Shown here piece after piece: positions 1 to 7,656 of a DNA stretch of 64,000 bases. The notes under the pieces were generated by a model. That model ran no database searches and was not told the origin of the DNA. It worked only from the letters and a program-made list of their open reading frames with translations. Position 1 is the first letter of the stretch, and the number at the start of each line of letters is the position of its first letter. Source of the stretch: Eubacteriales bacterium (GTDB lineage Bacteria > Bacillota > Clostridia > Lachnospirales > Lachnospiraceae); contig JAUNGC010000012.1 in assembly GCA_030524745.1 (NCBI GenBank), positions 38,535 through 102,534 of the forward strand, in the 5' to 3' direction. The translations under genes and the position numbers were made by a program.

Positions 1-2
1 GA

Positions 3-1112
3 GGCGCAGCCATCGCGGCAGGCAGCGCAGACGCGGTTTTACAGAACCTGAGTCAAAGCATGGGAAGAGAACTGGACAGTGAAGGTGTGGATGCCGTGCT
101 TCGGGAGGTTCCCGATGAAAAAGATCTGAAAATGGGCGTGACGGGTACGGCGCTGTTTCAGATCATGATAAATTCCATTCAGGTACCCTACGGCGTTTGG
201 CGCATGAAGCAGTTGAAGCAGTGGTGCGCGTCGGAGACCTGCCGGCAGACATTTCCGACCGTTTACTATGGGACGCGCTCCGGATTCGGCCTGGAAGATG
301 CGGATGATGGCGCGGCGCTGTATGAACAGTTCCGGGAAATGTGGGAAAAAAACAGGAAACGGGCGCTTGCTCTTCTGCATGCCGCGGCGGACTGCGGAAA
401 TATGCGCGCCAATACCCGGCTGGGCCGGTATTACTTAAACGGTATGGACGGCCTGAGAAAGGATGCGCACAATGGCCTGCTGCTTCTGCGGACGGCGGCA
501 TTGGCAGGTGATCCCGAAGCCTGGTACATACTGGCGGGGTGTTTTGAAACGGGATGCGGCAGTTTACTGCCGCAGGATTCGGAGCGTTCAGCCTGGCTGT
601 ACTGTCTGGCGGCGTCTTCCGGCTACGGAGAGGGCGGCGACGGGAATTTAAGGCAGCTGCCTGCGATCAGTCCCAAAAGCATGGAGAGCCTGATGAACTG
701 GTTTACCGAAAATTTTTATGGAGGTCCTGCCATTTTCAATGAACTGGCGCCGGCGGAGGGATTGAATTCCGATTGCTGTCCCGATATCGACGCCCTGCGG
801 ACCTGGCTCTGGATTCCCGGAAATGAGACTGTCTATATGACAGAGTTCGATATGGAGCAAAACGGGGGATTTTGCAGGGCAATTGCGATTGCAGCGACCG
901 GCATTTATGTATTTGACGGTCAGGGACTGCCGTTTCGCCTGCCCTGGAAAAAGTTGAAAAGCTGCAGGATAGACGCGCGGAAAAAAGGGGAGAGAGTTAC
1001 CCTGTTTCTGAATGAAAAGCCTCTTTGCAGCTACAACGCAAAACCGCCTGAACGTGCGGTAGGCGTCATGCTGGTTAAGATCAGAAAGATTCTGAACCCA
1101 CAGAAATCATAG
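3..1112 (+). CDS. Sel1-like repeat protein, 5' end outside the window
   Basis: The frame is open to the left edge, so the true start probably lies upstream; 369 residues are visible and the first internal ATG is at 60. The middle (about residues 120-205) has helical repeats of Sel1/TPR type, with the patterns RLGRYYLNG and AALAGDPEAWYILAGC typical of alpha-solenoid scaffolds. The last 80 residues look beta-rich (IAATGIYVFDG, PFRLPWKKLKSC) and could be a PH-like or other small beta domain. Sel1 repeats normally mediate protein-protein contacts. It is the first visible gene of a one-direction run reaching 11765 and ends 24 nt before the next gene. Its function is unknown; a scaffold or adaptor role for the Hsp70/AAA+ proteins downstream is inference. 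Confidence 0.7.
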   Translation, partial: GAAIAAGSADAVLQNLSQSMGRELDSEGVDAVLREVPDEKDLKMGVTGTALFQIMINSIQVPYGVWRMKQLKQWCASETCRQTFPTVYYGTRSGFGLEDADDGAALYEQFREMWEKNRKRALALLHAAADCGNMRANTRLGRYYLNGMDGLRKDAHNGLLLLRTAALAGDPEAWYILAGCFETGCGSLLPQDSERSAWLYCLAASSGYGEGGDGNLRQLPAISPKSMESLMNWFTENFYGGPAIFNELAPAEGLNSDCCPDIDALRTWLWIPGNETVYMTEFDMEQNGGFCRAIAIAATGIYVFDGQGLPFRLPWKKLKSCRIDARKKGERVTLFLNEKPLCSYNAKPPERAVGVMLVKIRKILNPQKS

Positions 1113-1136
1113 ATATGATACAGGAGGGGATATGTT

Positions 1137-1532
1137 ATGGATAGCAATTTTATGATCGCCACATTAACTGCGGCGGCAGCGGTCGGCGTTTTTGCGGCGG
1201 TGAAGAACGGACGGAAAAAGAAAACAGACTGGGCCGCCATACAAATTGTAGTCGAGGTATTTGGCGCGGCGCAGGCAAAAGACTGGTTTGAAGAAAAAAC
1301 AGGAGGAGAGACGAAGGGCATGCGCCTGCTGACGGCTTATCTGACCCCTGAAATTCTTCGGGAATTGTCTGTCGACAGGGAAATTCCGGATCCGGCGCAC
1401 TATCTTGTGCTGGGCGTTCTGGATGAAAGGAATCAGGTTCTGGACTATCAGTTTGTGAATTTTGAGCGATTGGAAGAAGGCTTCCGGAAGCTGCTGGACG
1501 ATAACGGCGGAAGAGTCGTGATTACCTATTGA
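1137..1532 (+). CDS. Small membrane-anchored protein, family unknown
   Basis: 131 residues. AGGAGGGG sits 7-8 nt before the ATG. Residues 5-22 are hydrophobic and Ala-rich, followed by a basic stretch (KNGRKKK), which suggests a single N-terminal membrane anchor with the rest in the cytoplasm. The C-terminal half has alternating hydrophobic residues (YLVLGVLDERNQVLDYQFV). The same pattern occurs in the protein at 2422-2772 (LLFGIDEKGEIKDIEFV), so the two are probably paralogous subunits. I recognise no family. It lies between the Sel1-like gene and a small helical protein in the same operon. Confidence 0.65.
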   Translation: MDSNFMIATLTAAAAVGVFAAVKNGRKKKTDWAAIQIVVEVFGAAQAKDWFEEKTGGETKGMRLLTAYLTPEILRELSVDREIPDPAHYLVLGVLDERNQVLDYQFVNFERLEEGFRKLLDDNGGRVVITY

Positions 1533-1603
1533 TGAATGCGAAAGAACGGCTGCGGAAGTTTATATTCTGATTTTTATGGAGAAGCAAAAAGGAGGCGGCA
1601 AAT

Positions 1604-1966
1604 ATGGGTACCACATTGGAGGTCGCTGTGCAGTTGGTTTCCGCTGTGATCGAAGAAGGAAAAAAGGAACTGGAATTTATTGAAAACACAGTGGTGCCAA
1701 AGCTGCGGGCAAAAGTTGCCGGATGTCTGAATCGAAGCAATATCGGCCGGGCTGTACTGCAGGTTATCCGGAAGGCCAAAATCAAACTCAAAGAAGACCG
1801 GCTGAAGCTGGCGATACAGGAAATGGTGGACCTGGAAGGCGTTCCGGTTATCACAGTGGATGTGCTGGACGAAATGATGGATGAGATTCAGCTTGAAATT
1901 GAACTGGAATGCGAACAGGTCGGCCCGGATCTGCGGCCGGGTGATATCATTTATGAACAGGTGTAA
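1604..1966 (+). CDS. Small helical protein, family unknown
   Basis: 120 residues, start supported by AAAAAGGAGG 8 nt upstream. It appears almost wholly helical and charged, with no signal peptide or membrane segment. The C-terminus is acidic (DEMMDEIQLEIELE) and ends in a short PGDIIYEQV tail. A 71-nt gap separates it from the gene before and 20 nt from the chosen start of the gene after. I do not recognise a family. Given its size and position it may be a structural or adaptor subunit of the Hsp70/AAA+ cluster; that is inference. Confidence 0.6.
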   Translation: MGTTLEVAVQLVSAVIEEGKKELEFIENTVVPKLRAKVAGCLNRSNIGRAVLQVIRKAKIKLKEDRLKLAIQEMVDLEGVPVITVDVLDEMMDEIQLEIELECEQVGPDLRPGDIIYEQV

Positions 1967-1986
1967 ATTGGTCGGGGAGGATGTCA

Positions 1987-2391
1987 ATGATATACGATTT
2001 TGAGTCGGGCTATTCAGAAAAGACAGAAAAACCTCAAATTGTCAGGAAGGACAGCGCCCTGGATGCGATACAGCGGAAACTCTATGAGGCGTTGGAAAAG
2101 GAGAAATCCGTCAGGGTATTTACGATGCAGGACGCAAAGTTGTATTTTTTGCAGATGCGGGAAAAAAATCCGGCGGCATATAAGTGTCTGGTGCATATTG
2201 AAAGCAGCGGGCAAGGGCATGAGATCATCCAGATTCTGCTGGGGGAAAGCGGAGAACCTTTGTATTCTACCAGCAAGGAAGTTTATGGACGAAAGCTTCG
2301 CGCCGATGCATTGGAACAGGCGGTTGTCGACCGCCTGGCGGGCAGAACCGGCTTTATTATGGAATGCGGGAAGCCGGAAGAAGCTTTGTAA
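1987..2391 (+). CDS. Small soluble protein, family unknown
   Basis: 134 residues from the ATG at 1987. An in-frame ATG at 1981 abuts the GGGGAGG box with no spacing, so 1987, six bases downstream, is the likelier start. The protein is mixed alpha/beta with no membrane segment. A central stretch (IIQILLGESGEPLYS) loosely resembles the hydrophobic-plus-acidic-turn pattern in the proteins at 1137-1532 and 2422-2772, but too weakly to claim homology. Function unknown. Confidence 0.6.
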   Translation: MIYDFESGYSEKTEKPQIVRKDSALDAIQRKLYEALEKEKSVRVFTMQDAKLYFLQMREKNPAAYKCLVHIESSGQGHEIIQILLGESGEPLYSTSKEVYGRKLRADALEQAVVDRLAGRTGFIMECGKPEEAL

Positions 2392-2421
2392 ATTACATTC
2401 AGAGATAAAGGAGAGAAAATT

Positions 2422-2772
2422 ATGGATCCGATTACATGGGGGCTGTTTCTCATCGCAATAGCGGCTGCGGCGTACGGGATTACAAAACTGGTTATTCTTA
2501 CGGCGACCTGGCTTAAAACAAAGCTGAAAAAAATTCTGAGCGGAAAGAAAGAGGTTGTCGGCATTAACGGCGATAAACTCAAAAGCATTCTTGCGGACAT
2601 TGCCGAGGAAACGGAAGCGATTTCCGTAGATGATCTGGATATGCTGCTGTTTGGGATCGACGAGAAGGGTGAAATCAAAGATATCGAATTTGTGGAAGCT
2701 GAAGAGGGGCTGGATTCGGCCGCCGCTGCATTTATGGACAGAAATAATAATATCATCCGCATTTGCAGCTGA
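2422..2772 (+). CDS. Small membrane-anchored protein, related to the one at 1137
   Basis: 116 residues with AAAGGAG upstream. Residues about 4-30 form one hydrophobic segment (WGLFLIAIAAAAYGITKLVI), followed by a Lys-rich stretch and an acidic C-terminal domain. That domain carries LLFGIDEKGEIKDIEFVEAE, which parallels LVLGVLDERNQVLDYQFVNF in the 131-residue protein at 1137-1532, and both have an N-terminal anchor followed by basic residues. I infer a common origin. It ends 14 nt before the AAA+ ATPase gene. Function unknown; a membrane docking subunit is plausible. Confidence 0.6.
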   Translation: MDPITWGLFLIAIAAAAYGITKLVILTATWLKTKLKKILSGKKEVVGINGDKLKSILADIAEETEAISVDDLDMLLFGIDEKGEIKDIEFVEAEEGLDSAAAAFMDRNNNIIRICS

Positions 2773-2786
2773 AAGGAGTGCAGAAT

Positions 2787-4094
2787 ATGAAACTTGCAGT
2801 GCTTTTTTCCGCGTCCAGCCGGCCTTTGTCCGGCGGCAGCGATTGGGAAACGATCCGTGATGCAGTGAAAGAGTGTTTTATTCAGGCATACGGCACAGAT
2901 TCTGATCTGCAAATCGGATTTGGAGAGGCGAATGCGCCCGGGTACGACGTAGTGCTTGCCTTTGACGCATACCCGAATATCGGCTTTAACCCCATCCAGA
3001 AGCGCAACCAGTTCCGGGACGGGGTAGCCCGGCGGCTGTATGAACTGCTGCCCCGGGAATCCGGCTATGCAGGCAGAGTGGCTGTCTGCCTGGAAAAAGA
3101 GATCAGACGTGCGGCCCCGCAGTCTGCCGGTACGGCAAAGCCTTCGCAGGAGCCGGGCCCGCAGGAAGAATACCGCAGTTTCGCCCGGGAATTTACGGCG
3201 GAGGAACCGAAATTTACCTTTGACCGCCTTGTTCTGGCAGAGGATGTGCGACAGCGCATCCTGGAACAGATCTGCATCCTGGAAAACCGGGATAAGCTGT
3301 TTCGGGAATGGGGGCTTGCCGCCATTGCCAGTCCTTCCGTGCTTCTGAATCTTTACGGCGATTCCGGAACCGGCAAATCCATGGCGGCAGAGGCGATAGC
3401 GAACCGCCTGGGCAAAAAGATTCTGCGGGTTTCTTATGCGGACATTGAGAGCAAATATCATGGGGAAGGCCCAAAGCGTCTGAAGGGGATTTTCCTGGCG
3501 GCCACTGAGCAGGACGCCGTGCTGTTCATCGATGAGGCGGACTCCCTGCTTTCCGCGCGCCTGAGCAATGTCACGCAGGGTTCCGAACAGGCGATCAATT
3601 CCATGCGCAGCCAGCTGCTCATCAGCCTGGAAAATCACGACGGTATTGTAATTTTTGCCACGAATCTGATTGAGAATTATGATAAGGCTTTTCGCACCCG
3701 TCTGCTCAGCGTGGAGATGAAGCGTCCGGACGCCGCCCAGCGACGGCAGATCTGGTACAATCATTTGTATCCTGTGGGAGAGGGCCGCATCCGGCTGAAT
3801 ATTCCGCTGGCGCAGGACATAGATCTGGAAAAACTGGCCGGCTTTGATTTTTGCGGCCGGGATATCCGCAACGCGGTGAAGCAGGCGTGTGTCGCGGTAG
3901 TGGTCCGGGGCGGGAATATTGTCTGCCAGGAGGATCTGATGTGCGCCTGTGAACGCATTGAAGCGGAACTAAAGGCATTGGCCCGCGCCTCTGCAAAAGT
4001 CAATCCCGGGATCAGGCCTCTGGCGGAAGAGGAGGAAAATAAGATTACGCAGCAGCTTAAGCAGAAGCTGGCGGGAAAGAAAGCGGAATTATAG
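2787..4094 (+). CDS. AAA+ ATPase, classic AAA clade
   Basis: 435 residues. The ATG at 2787 follows GAAAGGAG; a TTG at 2763 in the same frame is upstream of that box and is rejected. The N-terminal ~125 residues are a domain I do not recognise. The AAA module follows, with Walker A GDSGTGKS (191-198), an aromatic pore-loop-like SKYHGEG, Walker B VLFIDEAD (D249, E250), sensor-1 IFATN, an arginine-finger region DKAFRTRL and a sensor-2-like GRDIRNAVKQA. These are hallmarks of hexameric ATPases that thread or remodel proteins. No protease or second ATPase domain is present, so it is probably an unfoldase or disassembly factor. It is the first of two AAA+ proteins in the operon. Confidence 0.85.
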   Translation: MKLAVLFSASSRPLSGGSDWETIRDAVKECFIQAYGTDSDLQIGFGEANAPGYDVVLAFDAYPNIGFNPIQKRNQFRDGVARRLYELLPRESGYAGRVAVCLEKEIRRAAPQSAGTAKPSQEPGPQEEYRSFAREFTAEEPKFTFDRLVLAEDVRQRILEQICILENRDKLFREWGLAAIASPSVLLNLYGDSGTGKSMAAEAIANRLGKKILRVSYADIESKYHGEGPKRLKGIFLAATEQDAVLFIDEADSLLSARLSNVTQGSEQAINSMRSQLLISLENHDGIVIFATNLIENYDKAFRTRLLSVEMKRPDAAQRRQIWYNHLYPVGEGRIRLNIPLAQDIDLEKLAGFDFCGRDIRNAVKQACVAVVVRGGNIVCQEDLMCACERIEAELKALARASAKVNPGIRPLAEEEENKITQQLKQKLAGKKAEL

Positions 4095-4123
4095 TTTTTC
4101 TTTCGATAAAAGGAGGAAACGGT

Positions 4124-5281
4124 ATGATGGAATTTACAGAGGAGCAAAGAACTCTGTTGATAGAACAGGCCCGGCAATGTCTGGAACAGGCAGAACAGGG
4201 ACAATCAACCCGCGATATTATGGCCCGGATTTATATGGACGGACTGGATCATAAGACGTTGGAACAGGGACAGATGATGGCGGAAGCCATTCTGGAAGGT
4301 GTAAACGCATTTGACAGCAATTTCGCCGCGGCGAAGGATGATCTGGAACGCTGGCTGGACAAAACCCTTTCCAAAATGGCGGCCGGCAAATCGCCCCGGG
4401 AGCGCTGTGCCTGTTGGTTAAAGGTTACCGCCGCTGTCAATGCGGTATCGGCTTTGGATAATTTGCAGCTTGACGAAGCGGAGAAAGACAGGATACTGGC
4501 AGAATTGGATGCGATTACGATCAGCGAAGAGGAAGCCACCCCTGAACTGGAGTCAGAGCTTTATAAGGGGGTAAAAGCTGCTCTGGAAAACTCCGGCGTG
4601 ATGTTCTGTGCGCTGGTTGGCCAGCAGGAGTTATTTCGGGGGATGGAAAATATAAGCGACGCCGCTGAGGTGCTGCTGGATTTCGGCAGCCGGGAGATCA
4701 ATTTCCGCGCGGTGGCATCCATGATCGCTTATACCAATGTCAAGAACGGTACTTTTGATAATATTCCGGCGGACATGAAACCGGAACAGATCACCGTCAT
4801 GGTATGCGCGCAGATCGAACAGATGCGGATAATGGATGCGGTCAGAAGAAAGCAAATGACGATGGAAACCGCAGCGCTGCTTTTGAAAATTCTGGGCGCT
4901 GTCTCTATGACCGTGCTGGCGTTAGAGACTTCAGCGCTGATCGGCATATTGGCGATGAAGCTGCAGTTTGGCATTCTTTCCATTCCGATCGCCCTGTTTA
5001 TGGGATTGGCTTTCGGCCATTTTCTGACCGGCGGTTTTGAAGAATGGTGCAGAGCGAGCGACGAAGCGGTGGATTTCTGCAGTGTTCCTGTTCAGGCGCT
5101 GGTTGTTGCGGCGGACAATCTGGCCGACTATATGCGGGAAAATGTCTGGCCGGAGTTTTGCCGGATCGTCAGTTCCGTAGGGGACCGTCTGAAGCAGTAT
5201 GCCGCAGGAATTGCCGGCAGAAAGACAGAACCGATGGAAGAAAGCGCTGTCGGGATGACATTGGAGCCGATTCCGGATTAA
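4124..5281 (+). CDS. Helical protein with C-terminal membrane hairpin, unknown
   Basis: 385 residues. AAAAGGAGG lies 7 nt before the first of two adjacent ATGs. Residues 1-240 are helical and charged with no recognised motif. Two hydrophobic stretches follow at about 248-268 (AALLLKILGAVSMTVLALET) and 272-298 (IPIALFMGLAFGHFLTGG) with almost no loop between them, so they would form a membrane hairpin. The last ~80 residues are again helical. The Hsp70-like protein at 7657 also ends with a tight double membrane segment followed by a helical tail, which suggests both reach the same membrane surface. Family and function unknown. Confidence 0.65.
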   Translation: MMEFTEEQRTLLIEQARQCLEQAEQGQSTRDIMARIYMDGLDHKTLEQGQMMAEAILEGVNAFDSNFAAAKDDLERWLDKTLSKMAAGKSPRERCACWLKVTAAVNAVSALDNLQLDEAEKDRILAELDAITISEEEATPELESELYKGVKAALENSGVMFCALVGQQELFRGMENISDAAEVLLDFGSREINFRAVASMIAYTNVKNGTFDNIPADMKPEQITVMVCAQIEQMRIMDAVRRKQMTMETAALLLKILGAVSMTVLALETSALIGILAMKLQFGILSIPIALFMGLAFGHFLTGGFEEWCRASDEAVDFCSVPVQALVVAADNLADYMRENVWPEFCRIVSSVGDRLKQYAAGIAGRKTEPMEESAVGMTLEPIPD

Positions 5282-5305
5282 GTTGTGACAAAAAGGAAGA
5301 TGGAT

Positions 5306-6703
5306 ATGCAAAAACTCCATATTTTAAAAATAAACGGCCATGCGGTGCTGAATTTTCTGGATCTGCAGGAACATTTCTCGCCCTGGGCGATCTGGGAACA
5401 GCAGGAAGCTTACGCTTCCTTTGTACGGGTGCACAGTTTGCCTCTGACGGTCTGGCAGGTCAGAGAAAACGGCGTGCTCCAGCCGCTTCAATATGCGGGT
5501 AAGGAATTCTGGATGGATTTACTGGAAAAAAATCTGTGCGGCGCGGCATTTCCTGCCGGAAGAGACGCGTCGGAATGTCTGGATGCTTTGCTCCGCGGGA
5601 AATACAAAGATGAACTTCTCAAAGAGAACGCATCCGGACTTCTGGAGCAGGAACGTCTGGCGCAGCGGATTGATGAGAAACTTCGGTATATTATGTCCGG
5701 CGCCAGACTGAAGGAGACTCCGGAGGATATCAAAACGGCCATTTTGCTGCTGGCAATCTGTCAATTGGCTGAGATGGATGCTGAAAAGCAGGATTTCCAG
5801 AGATGGACAGAGACGCTGCAGAGCGATACAACAAAAACTGCGTCCGGGGAGAAGGAGGAAAAAAGTCAGGATCATTCTGTCTCCGGGACCGCAAGCCGGA
5901 CGGAGACAGCAGCGGCGGAGCAGGACATTAATGATTTCCCGCAGGCGGACAGAGTTGCCCTGAAGGCGCGGACGCAGCCCTATTGCTATTGGTATCATAC
6001 CGAAGACAGGCTGACCGGTAAAAAGATCAGGACTGTTCGGATAGAGGCGATATCCGGCGAACAGGGCGACGGGCGGGTCACGCTTTTGTTTTACCGTCCG
6101 GACGGAAGTCAGGCGCAGAAAGTGGAATTACTGGCGGGAGAATACCGGGACTGCACGGTATCCGGGGGCAGGCTGATCGGTTTTCTTCCGACTATGAGCA
6201 TCAGCGAAACGTTGTGTATGGCGCGCAGTAACTACCATTCTTCGGAAATCCGAATTATTCCCCGCAACGCCAGCGAGTGGATTCTTAATGCAGACGCGGA
6301 AACCGCCCGCAAGATCACCAGCTTTTCTGCCGGCGACAATACCAGAGACGGATTCTTATATATCCGAAATGGCAGGCTGATAAAAGCTTACTATAAGCCT
6401 GCTGAAAACTACACCATCCGCCAGAAGCTGGATTTGATCGATGACCGGCTTGTGGAGGTTCGTCTGATACCGGAGGGCTATATCCTGCTGACAGAGTATG
6501 GCGAGGTTATTTCAAGCGATCCTGAATGGAACGGCCGTACCGGCGTGATAACCCTGTATCCCCGGAATAAAGCGGCGTGGCCGGCCAGTCTGGAAGCTGA
6601 TCCGGAAAATATGCGGGAGTTTGCCCGGGATGAGAGCGGCGGGAATTTTGCGGTTCGGACTGCGGACGACAGGGTGCTTTGCTGCTGGCAGAAAGGAGAG
6701 TAA
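5306..6703 (+). CDS. Beta-rich protein of the Hsp70/AAA+ cluster, unknown
   Basis: 465 residues from the ATG at 5306, seven bases after AAGGAA; in-frame GTG 5285 and ATG 5300 are less well placed. The N-terminal ~190 residues are helical, followed by an acidic, low-complexity linker (about 170-205, rich in Glu, Ser and Thr). The rest is beta-rich with repeated short strands such as GFLYIRNGRLIKAYY and EGYILLTEYGEVISSD, resembling blades or sandwiches, perhaps a propeller. No catalytic motif, signal peptide or membrane segment is seen. It ends one base before the next start codon. Function unknown. Confidence 0.6.
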   Translation: MQKLHILKINGHAVLNFLDLQEHFSPWAIWEQQEAYASFVRVHSLPLTVWQVRENGVLQPLQYAGKEFWMDLLEKNLCGAAFPAGRDASECLDALLRGKYKDELLKENASGLLEQERLAQRIDEKLRYIMSGARLKETPEDIKTAILLLAICQLAEMDAEKQDFQRWTETLQSDTTKTASGEKEEKSQDHSVSGTASRTETAAAEQDINDFPQADRVALKARTQPYCYWYHTEDRLTGKKIRTVRIEAISGEQGDGRVTLLFYRPDGSQAQKVELLAGEYRDCTVSGGRLIGFLPTMSISETLCMARSNYHSSEIRIIPRNASEWILNADAETARKITSFSAGDNTRDGFLYIRNGRLIKAYYKPAENYTIRQKLDLIDDRLVEVRLIPEGYILLTEYGEVISSDPEWNGRTGVITLYPRNKAAWPASLEADPENMREFARDESGGNFAVRTADDRVLCCWQKGE

Positions 6704-6704
6704 T

Positions 6705-7616
6705 ATGGAGAAATATTCATTTCGGCATCAGGGGGATCAGGGGCAGAGAGGGCAGAATGTTTCGTCCGGAGCCGTAACGGCTTCCTCTCAATTCAATCAG
6801 AGAGATGTTTTGCTGAGACGTAAGAAAGAAGTCTCCAAAATGATAAAAGGATTGGATGCAGCCCAGGAAAAAAACATGGCGGATTACAGGTATGCGTTGA
6901 GAAGCTGCAGTGCGCAGTGGAAAGAACTGCGTTGCTGTCAGCCGGAGTATAAAAAACAAAATCTGGTGCTGGAAGCTTATTACCAGAGAGGAAAGCTGAT
7001 GGATTATCTGGAAGAGGTCGTGAAATACGCTTATGCGGACGTCCGTCCCGCAGATACGGCGGAAAAGCTGGCTGTGAAGGGTTACAGCAATTACCTTTTC
7101 GTTCTGAAAAGCCTCTTTGATGGACTGCGGGAAAAATATGACGCTTTTGAAGAACCCGGGGAACAGGAAGATAAAACGCCGATTCAAAGCTTTCTGATGA
7201 ATGAGTGCAGAAGCAATCCTTTTTATGACGAGTGGTTCGCGCTCACAGACAGGATACGGGAGTTGCTTGAAAAGGGGAAAATACGTCCCTTAAGCGCCCA
7301 GGAGTGCGCGCCGGTTTTCGGAGAACTGGATGTGACGGAATATACGCTGAGACGGGATCACGAAAAACTGACCGTATATCTTCGGGAAAAACAGCGCGCC
7401 ATCCGTAACAGGATCGTAAAAATGAAGCAGGAGAGCGAACGCGGAAAAGCGCTGTATGAAGCCCTTTTACAGGTATTGACGCCGGAATTGTTTGATAAGA
7501 TGGATCCGGATACGCTCGAAGCGGAGCAAATGAGCATAGAACAGATCCGGGACCAATACCGTGCTCTTGCAGACCGGATCAATGAAACAATTCTGCTCCG
7601 GTTTCCCAGAGCATAA
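6705..7616 (+). CDS. Helical, coiled-coil-prone protein, unknown
   Basis: 303 residues. GAAAGGAGAG precedes the ATG at 6705, which is one base after the previous stop codon, so translation is probably coupled. The same frame continues upstream but lacks a supported start. The first ~35 residues are polar and probably disordered; the rest is strongly charged and helical (for example REKQRAIRNRIVKMKQE). It has no membrane segment or recognised catalytic motif. It sits directly before the Hsp70-like gene, the position often taken by an Hsp70 partner, but it has no J-domain HPD motif. Confidence 0.6.
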   Translation: MEKYSFRHQGDQGQRGQNVSSGAVTASSQFNQRDVLLRRKKEVSKMIKGLDAAQEKNMADYRYALRSCSAQWKELRCCQPEYKKQNLVLEAYYQRGKLMDYLEEVVKYAYADVRPADTAEKLAVKGYSNYLFVLKSLFDGLREKYDAFEEPGEQEDKTPIQSFLMNECRSNPFYDEWFALTDRIRELLEKGKIRPLSAQECAPVFGELDVTEYTLRRDHEKLTVYLREKQRAIRNRIVKMKQESERGKALYEALLQVLTPELFDKMDPDTLEAEQMSIEQIRDQYRALADRINETILLRFPRA

Positions 7617-7656
7617 CGTCGGAAAGCACAGATAGAAAAGGCAGGAGGTAATTATC

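Noticed and set aside
2283-3764. A 493-residue open frame on the minus strand
   Set aside because: It lies antisense to the AAA+ gene, has no ribosome-binding site and its composition is that of a reversed GC-rich coding frame.
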